Below are positions 51,787-62,349 of a DNA stretch of 64,000 bases, one piece after another. Under the pieces are notes generated by a model. That model was not told the DNA's origin. It searched no databases and worked only from the letters and a program-made list of their open reading frames with translations. Each line of letters begins with the position of its first letter. The first letter of the stretch is position 1. The position numbers and the translations under genes were made by a program. The DNA comes from Rhea pennata (Eukaryota > Chordata > Aves > Rheiformes > Rheidae). The stretch lies in contig NC_084673.1 in assembly GCF_028389875.1 (NCBI RefSeq), positions 16,281,501 to 16,345,500 of the forward strand. The letters are read 5' to 3'.

Positions 51787-54700
51787 CCATCAGAGCTTCT
51801 TTATTTATGATTTGGGGTTTTATTCTGTTTTTCTCTTGGGTGGGGTAATGGGTAGACTTTTCTGTAATACTTCTTAAAGAAGCATAAACTGTAAAACCCT
51901 TCAGCCTAAGTTCATAGCTATACATGGTCAAAACTCTTACGAACCATGCAGAAACATTTACTTTCCCGGTTTCTCTCTGTCCAAGGAGAGCAGCATCCCG
52001 CATTCTAAACAGGACAGCCCTTTCATGGGGAGCTTTTCACACTGAACTTTGCAATTATTTCTAGACACTTTATTTTGCCTTATGCATTAAATCCCTTAGT
52101 CCTGATTTAGGCAAGGCTTGCACTGATCTGGATTAAGACTGCAGGATTTGACCCTATGCCTCTCTTCTGAATAAGGATTTTAGTCAAAGTTGCAGCCTAA
52201 TTCTGCTCTGGGTGACATCCACAGGATTCTTGGCATAGGCTCCAACTGAAGCAGGCTTGGAGCCCTAGTTATTTTACTAGGTTTGTCTAGTTTTCCCAAA
52301 TTCAAAAGTGCTGAGGAGGATTTTCAAAGCAGTGAAGAAAACCTGGATATACACACACGCGCGCACGCACACACACGCACCTTGACTTTCTACTGCCTCT
52401 AGCCCACTTTGAAAAATGTTCAACCTCAGAATGAAACCTCTTGACATTATCCTCCATGTCACAATTATTTTGAGGAGTTTTGTTTGAAGATTCTGCAGGA
52501 TATTGGTATTCCTCCAAGAAACATTGGCAAATATTTCTATTGGAGCGCTCACATTTGGCTAAATTGTTAGGTTTGTTTAGCTTGTTCTCTGCCCCAAGTT
52601 CAGCTCTGATAACACAAGTCTTTGGGTAAATTTCCGTATTTCCAAGGGCATAATATCATCAGAACTTTGCCTACAAAGAAAGAGCAATTTTGTTGGGGGG
52701 GGGGGGGAAGGAGAATAATAGGCCAGGTGTTTGAAGAAAAGACAAAGAAACAAGCACAGTAGGGTGTTCTGACTCACAAATCTGTATTGAGAAAGAAGTA
52801 TTCATGAAGAAAATTAATTTAAGAAGTATGTAGCTCAGGTTTTGAGCCCTTAAGTTCCTTTCAAAAACAGATTAGTGATTAAAAACTTTTTTAGTCTAAC
52901 AATCTCTTAAACAATTAGCACAGTAATTGGAAAAGGACTACAAATTCAAATCTAGATGGACATAAAAGAGTTTCCCCATAGAGCTTTGCCTTGGTTTTGT
53001 GGGCAACTGGCATGCACCTGCCTTTACCATTAGCGGGGTGAAATACTGAAGAAGTGCTCTGAATAGGGATACAAATGCCCCAAACAGCAATACCATACAA
53101 ATTACTTAATTCATGGAAAGTAGTGGTAATTGTATTGATCATGAATGTGTGAACAATTCCTTTATTTCAAGTTATATGAGATGTAAACCACCCGCTTGCA
53201 ATGGGGTCCTCACTGCAGAATGGGATGTTACTTTTTTTTCCTTATTCCCAACAATAAATCTGAATACACTGTCACATGGAAATAGATCTGCTGACTTGAA
53301 TCTAAACCAGGTAAATGAGAATTTCTCTACTTACAGGCTTGCTGCCTGTATCCTGTTCTGTGATGGTTTTCTCTCCAGCCAGGTAATAATTCTATTCCAT
53401 TTGTTCATCCTGAAAAAGATGCCTGAAATGAAAAGAGAAGGCTATAAGGGACATGATCCCCAAACTTGAGATGATTTTCCCCAAGTCAGAGCTTTCTTTT
53501 TACTACTAGGATTTTTAAATCACATGTTAGTACTCAGCCATGTCATTAAACACCATGGACCACAAACAGCTAAAGAAAAAAAAGAAATTGCTCACACATA
53601 AGAATAAGAAACATGATGACGTGCATGCCATCCTTACTGCACTTAAATTTAAGCTATGCAACCACACAAATTACATAAAAGGCAGCTAAGGACAGGACAT
53701 TTCTATATACCTTGTATTAAAACAGGTCTACATCTGGATTACAAACAAATCATGCTAACAGATTGTATATTGATGTATGCACATGGAACCATCAGCACAG
53801 AGGCTATCAGAGCACAACAGTGCTTCACTTACACAAATGCACCAGTGACCTTTATTTAGCTTGGCTGCTCCACATGCACGTAAAGCCTGCAGCTGAAGTA
53901 TACATTAGTCATCAGCAGCACACAGGACAAATTTGAGCTTCTCATCTCACTGCAAATTTCTCCTAAAACAAGAAGATGGGCAATTGTCCAAGCAATATGC
54001 TGCTGTAGAAAAACTGCAGGCACCTTCAGCGAGCAAACATACACCAGGATCTATGATAATACAGCATAAATTCCTCAGTCAAGAAGCAGCTGAATTCACC
54101 AGTACCCCAAGAGTCAATAGGCCAGTATCTCCGATAAAGATGATACATCTCCTCTGCTTTGATGTCTTCTGAGGGAAGCAGGTACTGGCAATCACAGGAC
54201 TACAAGCATCCCAGAATGACACTTCAGAGTCTGGCAGCAGCCAATGTCCTACATTTGCCCTCTCTTTTCCCCCTCAGGGGACTGATCGGGGGCTCCCAGC
54301 CCAGTTCCTGCATTGTTTTTAGCTTGGACATCAGACGCAGACAGTGCAAGAACTCTCACCCTGCCTTCATCCCATCCTGATTTTACCATCCCATGAAGGA
54401 CAGCAGAGTGAGACAAACACGGGCTGCAAAGCTGCTCCTGAAGATTAAATACAGCCACTACCTGCATTTTCATCTGTCAATGTTTCCTTAAACAGATCTA
54501 GGATTCAAAGTAAATCCTACTGATAAAAGGCCCAAACATATAGGTCTTCCTCCCTCCCCACCTTGCCCAGTGGCATGAAACTATCGGATGAGTATTTATG
54601 AGGTGCTATGTATAACAAGCTCACTTTTGTACATAAACCTAGAGCTTCTCCACAACTTAAGAAATATTTGATTCTAGTTAAGGCTATTCCTATTAATTTT

Positions 54701-55649
54701 TGCATTCATTGCCTATGCACTGCTTCCAGGTCTCAAAGATATCCCACAGACACCCCTCCCACTCCATAGAGACCCAAAGATGGGGCTATCCCTTTTCAGG
54801 TGAACGAGCCACAGCATGAAGAAGCCACAGCATAAAGAAGCTAATGTATTACCTGACAACAGTGGCAGAATACCCAGAATAAACCAGCTTTTCCAACTCC
54901 TTGTCTCCCCTCTTCACTGCTCAGTCATAGTGTCCCCCATCCCTAATGTATTCAGTTGACTAAAGAACACAAGGATAACCTTCAAGGATTGAAGATGTTC
55001 AGTCAAGCAGCATGCCAAAGCACAATTTCTGGATGGAAAAGAATATTCTGAAATAACTTAGTTTGTTGGCTGCAGCAACATTTCTTATATTTCAGCTGGA
55101 GAGGAATAACTCTACTGCAGCTGGTGAGAAGTCACTGAAAAATTGGACAAGCTTGCAAAGTCACATTGACAGAAAAACAAAAATTTTATACTAGAAATAT
55201 ATACTGAATAGTTTTTTTTCTCCCAGAAAAGCTATCCATCAGTAATGATCTTCCAAAAAACTGGGACAAAATAGTTGATGTAGCTGTTACAGATAAAAAC
55301 TTAACAGTCTTTGATGTGAACAGCATAGTGACATTATTGTGAACTAAAGCAGAAGCAGACAAGACAGCTTGAATTATGGTCTCATCTGGTTCAAAAGAGT
55401 TGCTAGTAAAATGTATTTAGGTGATCTGCTAAAGAAAAGAATATATTACATTTTGTAAGTACCCAGTCACAGCTAGAGATTTTGACAGAAGTTGACTTTC
55501 ACACACAATTAAACAAAATAATTTCAGTTTTCTAGTTTCATAGAAGCTGATCCACAGACTGCCCTATCTCCAGGGTTATTTTGTACCGATAAAAAATCAT
55601 GCGATTAATGTTTGTGAAAGAAGATAAGAAAGGACAGCATTATTATAGC

Positions 55650-55655
55650 TTTATT
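55650..55655 (-). terminator. Candidate poly(A) signal of the minus-strand gene
   Basis: AATAAA on the minus strand about 0.9 kb after the stop, followed by a pyrimidine-rich stretch (tgtcctttcttatcttc). I saw no nearer AATAAA or ATTAAA on that strand. It leaves about 6.6 kb between the ends of the two convergent genes. Confidence 0.45.
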
Positions 55656-56552
55656 TTCTATATATCCCAAAGTGAATATAAGAAAAGAAGTGAAGAAGGC
55701 TGCAATGTTAATGTATGAGAAGAGCCTGGAGACACTCTTTCAGAGGTATCTAAGTCCCCTTGCCTTTGTTAGTGCTCTCTCAAACTGGACCAGTAGAGAA
55801 GTTGCTGACCACAGCAAAATAAATAAATTAATTAATTGATGTTTAAGCAACGGCCCCGTAAGCTCTTGCCTCCTTTGCAGAGAGCTAAGCAAGGAGAGAG
55901 CAAAGGAGCCAGGGGGTTGCATGTGGATGACAGCAAAGCAGGTGGAGATGATAGATGCTCAGCTCTCTGCTCCACAGTGGGGTTTCTGCTTTGGCACTGT
56001 GGGAAACAGCCCAGCTCTGGGTGCGAGTAACGACCCCTTGGCGAGTGCCAAGGACTGCCAAAGCTCAGCCTCGAAGACGTGAAACAGCAGCTCCGGGCAG
56101 TACTGGGGCAGATGATAAATTCTCAGTTCTAACAAGAACTCAATCTACATCTCAGTTTCTCATTCCAAGTCCAAGAGAAAGCAGGAAAGAACCTCACTGT
56201 TTCCAGCAGAGACGTGGCTGTTGCGAACGACTCTCAGAATTTTATCTCATGAAGGTGCTATTTCAAGAGCAGTTATTCTTGAACATATTTAAGGTAAACA
56301 CATGTGTCTACACTGCAGTCAACTGCATGACTGCAGCTCCTGTAGATACCTGCTAAGCTCCAGCTGAGGTCCGCATGGTGACCGAGCCATCTCACACAGC
56401 CACCTACATGTTCTCCCCGGCTTGCTTCTGCAGCCCATGTTGAGCTTGGGATCCTGAAGCTATGCTGCCAGTAGTACCCAAAGTACAGCAACTTCAGTCA
56501 CATCACAGCTGCAACAGATGTATCCCCGTGGAAACTGGGCAACTTTTCACCA

Positions 56553-56704
56553 TCAGGCAAGACTCAGCTCCAGTTCAGCCTTGAAAGCATCCTCTATCCA
56601 CTGGTTTGCCCCTGTGATCTGCAGATGCCTGTGAATGTTCAGGCCACCTCCAAAGCAATCACTTTCAATTATGAAACTGTCCATAATCTGTAAACTGGAA
56701 AAGG
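56553..56704 (-). CDS. Minus-strand gene, last coding exon and stop
   Basis: The acceptor is GGATTTCCAG (phase 1). The frame reads FSSLQIMDSFIIESDCFGGG and ends ANQWIEDAFKAELELSLA before TGA at 56555-56553. A second AG 10 nt downstream gives an in-frame stop with the incoming phase, so the first is chosen. About 0.9 kb of 3' untranslated sequence follows if the signal at 55650 is used. Confidence 0.75.
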
Positions 56705-59700
56705 CTGGAAATCCATCATCCTTGCCTGATGCAGGTAAAACCTGCCTCCTCTTTAAACAGGTGACATGCGTAAGTAGTCAGTAACTTACTTAAATTCACA
56801 TCAAGGTACACTCCCCAGGTGAAATATATGAAGGAAACAAGGTGATGTCTTAGGACATCTCTTGCTCCTGTACAGGAATTATAAAGATTCATCTCTTAAT
56901 TCAACAGAAATTTTCAATATTTACCATCTGTCACAGCTATAAGCACTCTCATTTTTAACAAACTATCTTTTTCTTGTAAAGGGTTGTGCTGATTAAGATA
57001 GCACCACACCTTGGCATTGCTAAGGATCTTGATGCTTTCTCCTACCAATCCTTTGGACTGCAAAGTCGTGTTAATGAAATCGTTCACCGCTCCAACACTG
57101 AAGCATTCAGTGGCTTTGTTTGGGGAAGAACTGAAAACTTGGATCAAACTGAGAAACAAAAATAGAGCAGTCCTTTCAGCTGTCCGTACAAATCGCAGTC
57201 CTGCAAGCCTTGGATATGTGTATCTACAGGACGATGTACCTGATAACGAAAGGGAGTAACGTCTGGATAGAAAGTTCCTTGCATGGAATGTAACTAACTG
57301 AACAAGAAAATTCCAGTGGAGCTTTAATTATTTTAGCAAATCTAGAAACACCACCAAAACCCCCACTGTTACAACTCCAAAACTAGTTACTCACTCCCTG
57401 AATTTGATTAGGTGGTCTTCACTCACCCTGAATCTCTGTGGCATCCCCAATAAAACAGTATCTTTAATAAATTGTTCCTGTATACTAGTAATGATCCATC
57501 TAAAAGCAACGCATGTTTCTAGCCTGGAAAAATCAAAAGAAAAATCAAAAGAGAAAAAAGGAAAAAGGAAAAACACCTCTAGCTCCACATGCACCAGGCA
57601 AAGGCCTCAGCATCCTGCTGAATAGGAGCCATGGATCACTTTAATTAGAACTAAAAACAGCTCAATCTATCAGTAAAGAAAACCTAACCCAAGAGAAGAT
57701 CTAACTCCACCAAACAATAATCTTCCCCAGCCTACTATCCCTGTTAACAGGCCAGGGCTCAGAGACATTATTAGTTATTACTATACTTCTGGTACCAAAA
57801 AGTTTTGAAAAAAAGGCACATTCCTCCAAATTCAGAAATTCGTATTCACTGAATGCCTGTTTTCCTGGAATTGCCTTCGTGTCAGGAAACTAAGCAATAG
57901 TAGCTGGCCCAGAACAGCACCCTTCACTCCAGAGTTCGTCCGCTTCCTTTTCTTTTCCACAACTCTATTATTAATCAATTAATCTATATTAATAGAATTA
58001 ATATATTTTGCAAGGCATAATATGTAATAAGCTGTTTTTGTAAATGCAGTTTTATGTAAAACATAGCTACGTAACCATAGGAAAATATATGATCTACAGA
58101 TGCTACTGTCTTATATCCTTCCTACGTTACTTACAAGAGAAAAGGAAGGGGGTCTGCATAACAGAGCACTGTTTCTCCTCTTCGGAGTTTAAAAACCATT
58201 ACCTACAGGTTTTGCAGTTTGGCAGCCACACATCAAGAACAGAAAAAAAAATGTTCTATCCTCTGCTGCTGTTTTACTATGGAGAAGTTGTATATCCGAA
58301 GCAACAGATTCACAGCAGGCCCCTAGAAAATCTTGTACCTTTAGTGCAATCTTTGGGTAAACAAGGGGACATTAGAAGGAGAAAAATGAATACAACAAGC
58401 AATCCAAACAAATTTTAAAATAATTTCACGAATGGTTTCCCTTTCAGGAGGACAAAAAACTCTGCTACTCTCTAAAGCACTCTGAACTGATAGCTTACTT
58501 ATTAGACAAAAATTAGTATCCAATCAACCATGAAAAAGACAAGCCATTATATACTAGGAGAGATCAAACTGGCATCAGCTACTGTACGTCTTGACACTTA
58601 CAACATAATCAAAGTAAACTTTGCTATAGGTGGCTGATCTAATGTACCTGTCAGTTATCACCATCTCTGCTCAGATGAGTCCCTGTGTCGCCCATATACA
58701 CAGGACAAAACAAATAAATAAATTGCAACGTTATCTCTTCAAGCTGCTCGCACAGTAAGGGCAGAGTGCTTAGTATTCAGTAATGGAGTTAGGAGTAATT
58801 TACTGAGAGATAATTTCTTTTGGACCTAAGATCTCCTGCCTCCCGTAGAGCAGACAAATAGAACTATCTAACAGGAAATGGGGCATGATAATACCGCTCT
58901 TTAAATAGAACTAACAAAATGGAAATACAATAGGCATTACAAAGTATACAGCTAACAGTTATCAAAACCTTTGATGTTTTTACAGCTATTTACTGCAAGA
59001 AATTGTATTTGCTGCTCCAACCCATTTTAATACAAGTAAATTTTAAAACATTTAAAATAAATACTTAAAAAAAAAAAAAAAAGTTGGAACTCTGAAGTAG
59101 TCCTGGGTATCTGGGGAAAGTAAGTGTGAGGAAGAAAAGCCACTTTGTTGATGAAATAGCAAAGACTTGGCAATCATCTCTAAGCATGGCGTACACGACA
59201 CACTACAGTCTTAATACTACTCCCTGTTTAATCACCCAGAACTAACCTTCCTGCATCCAAACAGAGAGGCAGCAGGGTGCGGCGGCCGGGACACTCGCCT
59301 GGGACTTGAAAGACTTTAATTCTGTTCTCGACTCAGCCCCTGCTGCTCCACACGCACGGGGCAACACGTTCCACCCGTGTGCCGCGCTCGGCCCCGTCCG
59401 CAGAGCTCGGCCTCCGCGGGGAGGCTGCTCACCCCGCTCCGCCGCAGCGCCGGCGGCACCCCGCGCTTCCACGCTACCCTGCTGCGGCCGCCGCCACCGG
59501 TGGCCCCCGGGCGGCCGCACGGGGGTCCCTCTCGGCTTCCCGAGGGGCGACCGTCACGCTACAGCTGAGCGGGGCTGAGGCACCGGCAGAACCAAGACGC
59601 CGAGGGCCCGTCTCGCGGCGGCAATCCTTACGCGCCGCCCCGGCTGGGCCAGCCTGGGCCGTAGGTCGCTGACCTCGGGCAGCGGTGGGCTCCGTCACGG

Positions 59701-61541
59701 CATTACGGACCAGATTCCAGAGGCCCAGTTCAGCATGCTGCTCCTCCCAGTCCTCCCGGCTCCTCTGGAGGAGATACTGTCCATCTGCTACCATGTGGCC
59801 AATAAACAACAAAATTAGACATGAGTGCAGTAGGGCTCATGACTTCAGAAGGAGCAAAAGACGTTTGGAGGATTGGGAACTCCGGCACAGCGCCTTGCTC
59901 AGAGAGTTGTTGTGTTCAGGTTCCTTCTTCATAAGGACTTGACAGCTCTTCTCCAGTCTGCCAAACACGGTTCTTCAGCACAGCACACCTCTGCCCTTTG
60001 CCCAGTACCCCAAAGACCGCCTCGAAGGATTTACAGGACCCTGTAATACTGTTCACCTGGGGTTTTTTTGTTTGTTTGTTTGTTTTTTGGTAAATTCAGT
60101 TCTTGTTACCCAACAGCACACTTTTTTGGATACATACAAATTCCTTTCATTGTATCCCCCCTTGATAGCATCATTATGCTGAAATCACTCTGCCTTCCCT
60201 TTCGTCTTTTCTCTTCTGTCCTAGACCTATTGACAGCTCTGTTCCTGGATAATTTATCTTTTCACGTTAAAATTGTTGCTGTAGTAGAAGGTTGAGTGAC
60301 TTCAGCTCCCTGAGCCTCGCTCCATTCTGTGTCCTAGGTCAGGTTGGAATCTCCTGCCACCATGAATGCTGCTTTAAAGCAAAATTTCCAGGGCATTCAT
60401 TGCACTGAGCTTCTTCCAGATCATCTCTTTGTCTTTTTGGTTGGTGTCACTTCCCTCTCTCAAGGAACCTTCTATTACAACAAAAGATTTATCAGTACTG
60501 AATTCTCTGCGAAGTAGAAGAGGTGGGGACATTCTCTTCAGTGGAAGATAGTTTAAATATTTCACTTCCAAGTAGCTCTGACTGTGAACACAGGAAAGAA
60601 ATACATAAATTAAACACAAGGAGCTACTGAACCAAAAGTGATTAGCATTAGCGTAAAGCTTTCAGGCCCTTTTTCATCTTATTGATTCTAAACAGAATAA
60701 ATCCGTAAATGATAATAGGGCTCAATTTAAATTACCTACAGCAAGTGCTGCTTTTCAGCTCTTGTCAGACAATCACGCTGTTCAGTCAGCTCTATTCTGT
60801 ATGTACAAAACAAATTAATGTGTATAAAACAGTCGTAACTCAGGCCAGTTTTCAACAAAAGAATCTTTTATGTAGCACAAACTGCCTTTTATTGACATGC
60901 TTTTAATTGAACCCATAATGCTATGTCCATATTCTACCCTAATTATAGCAGAAAATATATATACCTTTCAAAATACTGACCATACCTTTCCCCTTTTAAA
61001 GTTCCCAGAAACTTTGCCAGCATAAAGGCAATGATGTTCCCAGTTAAGCCTGGATTTGTTTAGAAACACTAGAAGGGCAGGAGAAGACCCTTCTTAGTGC
61101 ACCGCAGCCAAGCAACGTCTCAAGGACGATTACACTAGCACACTGAATCGGCAGGGCCTGTCCCTCACTGCTTGAAACCGGAGTCTGTAAACATGCTTCT
61201 CAAAAGCAAGTCAGAGGGCACCGCAGCATCTGACGTTAACAGAGAAGCTTCCAGCCTGGAAGACTTGTTTCTTAAGCAACTTGTTTCTATGCCTGGAAAG
61301 GAATCCTTAATGTGTCTTATTCTGTTCAGTTGTGTTGTTCAGATTATCAGGGAGCCAGCAAGTCCCCAGAAACTGTTACTGTAAAGTCTGGACTCCTGGG
61401 CAAGAGCAGCAGCAACGGCAGCAAACAAAGGTGGCGAACTCTGGCAAATATTTTTGGGGCAGTTAAAGGCATTTGCCCAGCGAGATTGCTTTTGCGAGGA
61501 TAGGGAAGCCAGGAAGGGTCACATGCATTTGTCTGCGCCAT
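56553..61541 (-). CDS. Unrecognised multi-exon protein-coding gene, about 495 aa (exon model)
   Basis: Model in transcript order: 61541-61427, 61292-61179, 61049-60986, 60796-60740, 60581-60406, 58486-58410, 58350-58203, 57864-57711, 57523-57395, 57148-56925, 56867-56790, 56704-56553. The 12 exons total 1488 nt with consistent phases and one stop, at the end. No single frame crosses an exon boundary, so the gene is easily missed. The last six exons have good or acceptable splice sites and read as ordinary folded protein. I do not recognise the product: no signal peptide, no zinc-finger or kinase motif, mostly helix-forming sequence with some hydrophobic patches (TFFFLFLMCGC, LVSFIYFTWG). Several introns are tiny (57, 59, 85 nt). 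Weak points are the donors at 61426, 61178 and 58409 (all GTTT) and 60405 (GTGCAA), and the start codon. A decayed pseudogene is less likely because every modelled exon is intact. Confidence 0.7.
56790..56867 (-). CDS. Minus-strand gene, 78-nt exon (ARDVLRHHLVSFIYFTWGVY...)
   Basis: The acceptor is ATTCCTGTACAG and the donor is a perfect GTAAGT. Phase 1 in, 1 out. The reading continues from AVTDG and ends in YLDVNLT. It encodes a hydrophobic, possibly buried helix. Confidence 0.76.
56925..57148 (-). CDS. Minus-strand gene, 224-nt exon (LIQVFSSSPNKATECFSVGA...)
   Basis: The acceptor is CTATTTTTGTTTCTCAG and the donor GATG|GTAAAT. This is the largest exon and the clearest coding reading on the strand: KGLVGESIKILSNAKVWCYL, then LLKMRVLIAVTD. 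The next intron is only 57 nt and is required, because the frame meets TGA at 56914. Confidence 0.78.
57395..57523 (-). CDS. Minus-strand gene, 129-nt exon (LETCVAFRWIITSIQEQFIK...)
   Basis: It has one of the best acceptors in the window: over 40 nt of almost pure pyrimidine before TTTTTCCAG. The donor GA|GTGAGT at 57394 is strong. An equally strong GTGAGT lies 30 nt earlier but gives phase 0, which does not fit the next exon. The duplicated motif TTCAGGG surrounds both donors. Confidence 0.75.
57711..57864 (-). CDS. Minus-strand gene, 154-nt exon (KQAFSEYEFLNLEECAFFSK...)
   Basis: Phase 1 in, 2 out, with the Trp codon split TG|G at the end. The open frame extends 24 nt upstream to another AG, so the acceptor could shift, but the chosen CAATTCCAG gives the phase that fits. 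The donor is TTTG|GTGGAG. The protein reading (SIVITNNVSEPWPVNRDSRL) is convincingly coding. Confidence 0.72.
58203..58350 (-). CDS. Minus-strand gene, 148-nt exon (IALKVQDFLGACCESVASDI...)
   Basis: The acceptor follows a long T/C-rich stretch (CCTTGTTTACCCAAAG) and the donor is TAG|GTAATG (phase 1). One frame is open throughout. It contains a hydrophobic block (TFFFLFLMCGC) after an acidic turn. Confidence 0.7.
58410..58486 (-). CDS. Minus-strand gene, tentative 77-nt exon (QSALESSRVFCPPERETIRE...)
   Basis: This is the only exon-like segment found in the 1.9 kb before the next exon. The acceptor CTATCAG has a poor pyrimidine tract and the donor is TTT|GTTTGG. The phases fit both sides (1 in, 0 out) and the reading flows as EIILKF-IALKVQDF. 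The implied downstream intron is only 59 nt. Confidence 0.45.
59240..59700. promoter_or_regulatory. CpG island inside the large intron of the minus-strand gene model
   Basis: About 450 bp of dense CpG lies between modelled exons at 60406 and 58486. On the minus strand it holds good donors (GGG|GTGAGC near 59430; AAG|GTTAGT near 59248), so it may be an alternative first exon, an independent promoter, or the true 5' end of a shorter transcript. A minus-strand frame at 59794-59474 is open but may be an artefact of GC content. Confidence 0.5.
60406..60581 (-). CDS. Minus-strand gene, 176-nt exon (SYLEVKYLNYLPLKRMSPPL...)
   Basis: The acceptor is very strong (TTTCTTTCCTGTGTTCACAG). The open frame reads as folded, charged protein through KDKEMIWKKL. 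The donor is uncertain: CA|GTGCAA at 60405 (phase 1, fits the next exon) or GTT|GTAATA further upstream in the exon. The frame ends in TAA at 60374, so this could also be a terminal exon of a shorter transcript. Confidence 0.62.
60740..60796 (-). CDS. Minus-strand gene, 57-nt exon (IELTEQRDCLTRAEKQHL)
   Basis: It has an excellent polypyrimidine tract and acceptor (TTTGTTTTGTACATACAG). Only one frame is open. The donor CT|GTAGGT gives phase 2; the overlapping GTAATT donor 4 nt downstream would include an in-frame TAG. The junction to the next exon reads KQHLLQSYLEV. Confidence 0.62.
60986..61049 (-). CDS. Minus-strand gene, 64-nt exon (LTGNIIAFMLAKFLGTLKGE)
   Basis: The acceptor is AAATCCAG and the donor AAAG|GTATGG, phase 1 in and 2 out. 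The phase-2 end joins the following exon to give GERIELTEQRDC. It encodes 20 whole codons of hydrophobic helix-like sequence. Confidence 0.6.
61179..61292 (-). CDS. Minus-strand gene, exon encoding ETSCLRNKSSRLEASLL...
   Basis: It has a good acceptor (GATTCCTTTCCAG). The frame runs to a stop about 10 nt past the chosen end. The GTTTCA donor at 61178 gives phase 1, which fits the next exon; the stronger GTGAGG donor at 61168 gives phase 2, which does not. The reading continues smoothly as FTDSG-LTGNIIAF across the junction. Confidence 0.5.
61427..61541 (-). CDS. Minus-strand gene, candidate first coding exon
   Basis: ATG at 61541-61539 starts MAQTNACDPSWLPYPRKSN. A plausible acceptor (CTGTCCAG) lies 6 nt upstream of the ATG, so this may be exon 2 after a non-coding first exon. 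The frame stays open past the chosen end into a leucine-rich stretch, so the 3' boundary is uncertain. The donor GTTTGC at 61426 was chosen because its phase (1) fits the next exon. Confidence 0.4.
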
Positions 61542-62072
61542 TTCAACCTGGACAGTTTAGGAAAGCTAGACTGGGATTACAGACAAAGATGAAGGAGGGA
61601 GATCAAAGATCTGGGAAGGACAGCTTCCAAGAAGAGCATGAAAAACGCTCCATTGTGCTCAAATATGGGGGGCAGAAAAAAAGGTTAGATGGACACAGGC
61701 CTTACACTTAATACTGCCAAGTCCAGACCTTCCTGCAGGCAGAAGTCCACAGCCTTTGCAAAAAGGTCTCAAGCCAAGATGACAGCATCTGGTCTTTAGG
61801 AACACATATGCTGTACCACGGTCACCAGTGGCAGAAGGCAAATAAAGCCAAGGGTGAAATCAGAGTGTTGGCATCAATTTCAACACAGGCAAAATCTCAC
61901 CTTGAGGATGCACATCGGCAAGTCATTTTCTCAGCAGACTCTTCCAACTGGTTGGTTTTGGTCCCACCATCCACGGGACTCCTATCCAAGGTTTTGCTTT
62001 AAACATCCTTCATATCGACCAGCAGCCCCGAATACGGATTAAGGCGAGTGCCGTAAACACAGTCACTCTTAC

Positions 62073-62345
62073 CGCACGCACGAGCAGCAGGTGGCTGGGA
62101 ACACCACGCGGGAAGGCAAGTCCTTCAGCAGCAAGCAAACACGCTTTCCGAACAACACACATGCAAAACAAACAAACAAACAAAAATCCAGCGTGACCAG
62201 TTCAGCCCTGCCTCCCGCCGTACGAGCAGGCCTGCCCGGTGCTCAGACGGGCGCCGGGCAGCGCTCCCGCGCAGCGCCGCGGCTCCGCGCAAGCGACCTT
62301 CTCTTCCTCTTCCATCACTCTTCCTTTCTTTACAGAGTCTGTCAG
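62073..62345 (-). promoter_or_regulatory. CpG-rich block with a candidate non-coding first exon of the minus-strand gene
   Basis: A CpG-dense patch (about 62210-62300) lies upstream of the minus-strand gene. On the minus strand it leads to a strong donor, GCG|GTAAGAGT, at 62073/62072. This could be a promoter with a first exon that splices to the acceptor just before the ATG at 61541. The exon includes a (TTTG)n run at 62166-62183. No TATA box was noted. Confidence 0.4.
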
Positions 62346-62349
62346 GCAC

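Larger units (their letters stand above)
49041..55640. other. Spacer between the two convergent genes
   Basis: It contains one MIR remnant, two CA-type microsatellites, a G13 run, a 13-bp tandem duplication (attaaggtatcac, 51467-51492) and a 16-bp tandem duplication (gccacagcat[g/a]aagaa, 54808-54839). No coding frame is supported. Confidence 0.7.

Noticed and set aside
57011..57259. Plus-strand frame reading ELKTWIKLRNKNRAVLSAVR
   Set aside because: It is antisense to the 224-nt minus-strand exon, which has splice sites and phase-matched neighbours; the plus frame has neither.
61172..61384. Plus-strand frame containing SLEDLFLKQLVSMPGKES
   Set aside because: It is antisense to a better-supported minus-strand exon with a strong acceptor, so it is probably a shadow.
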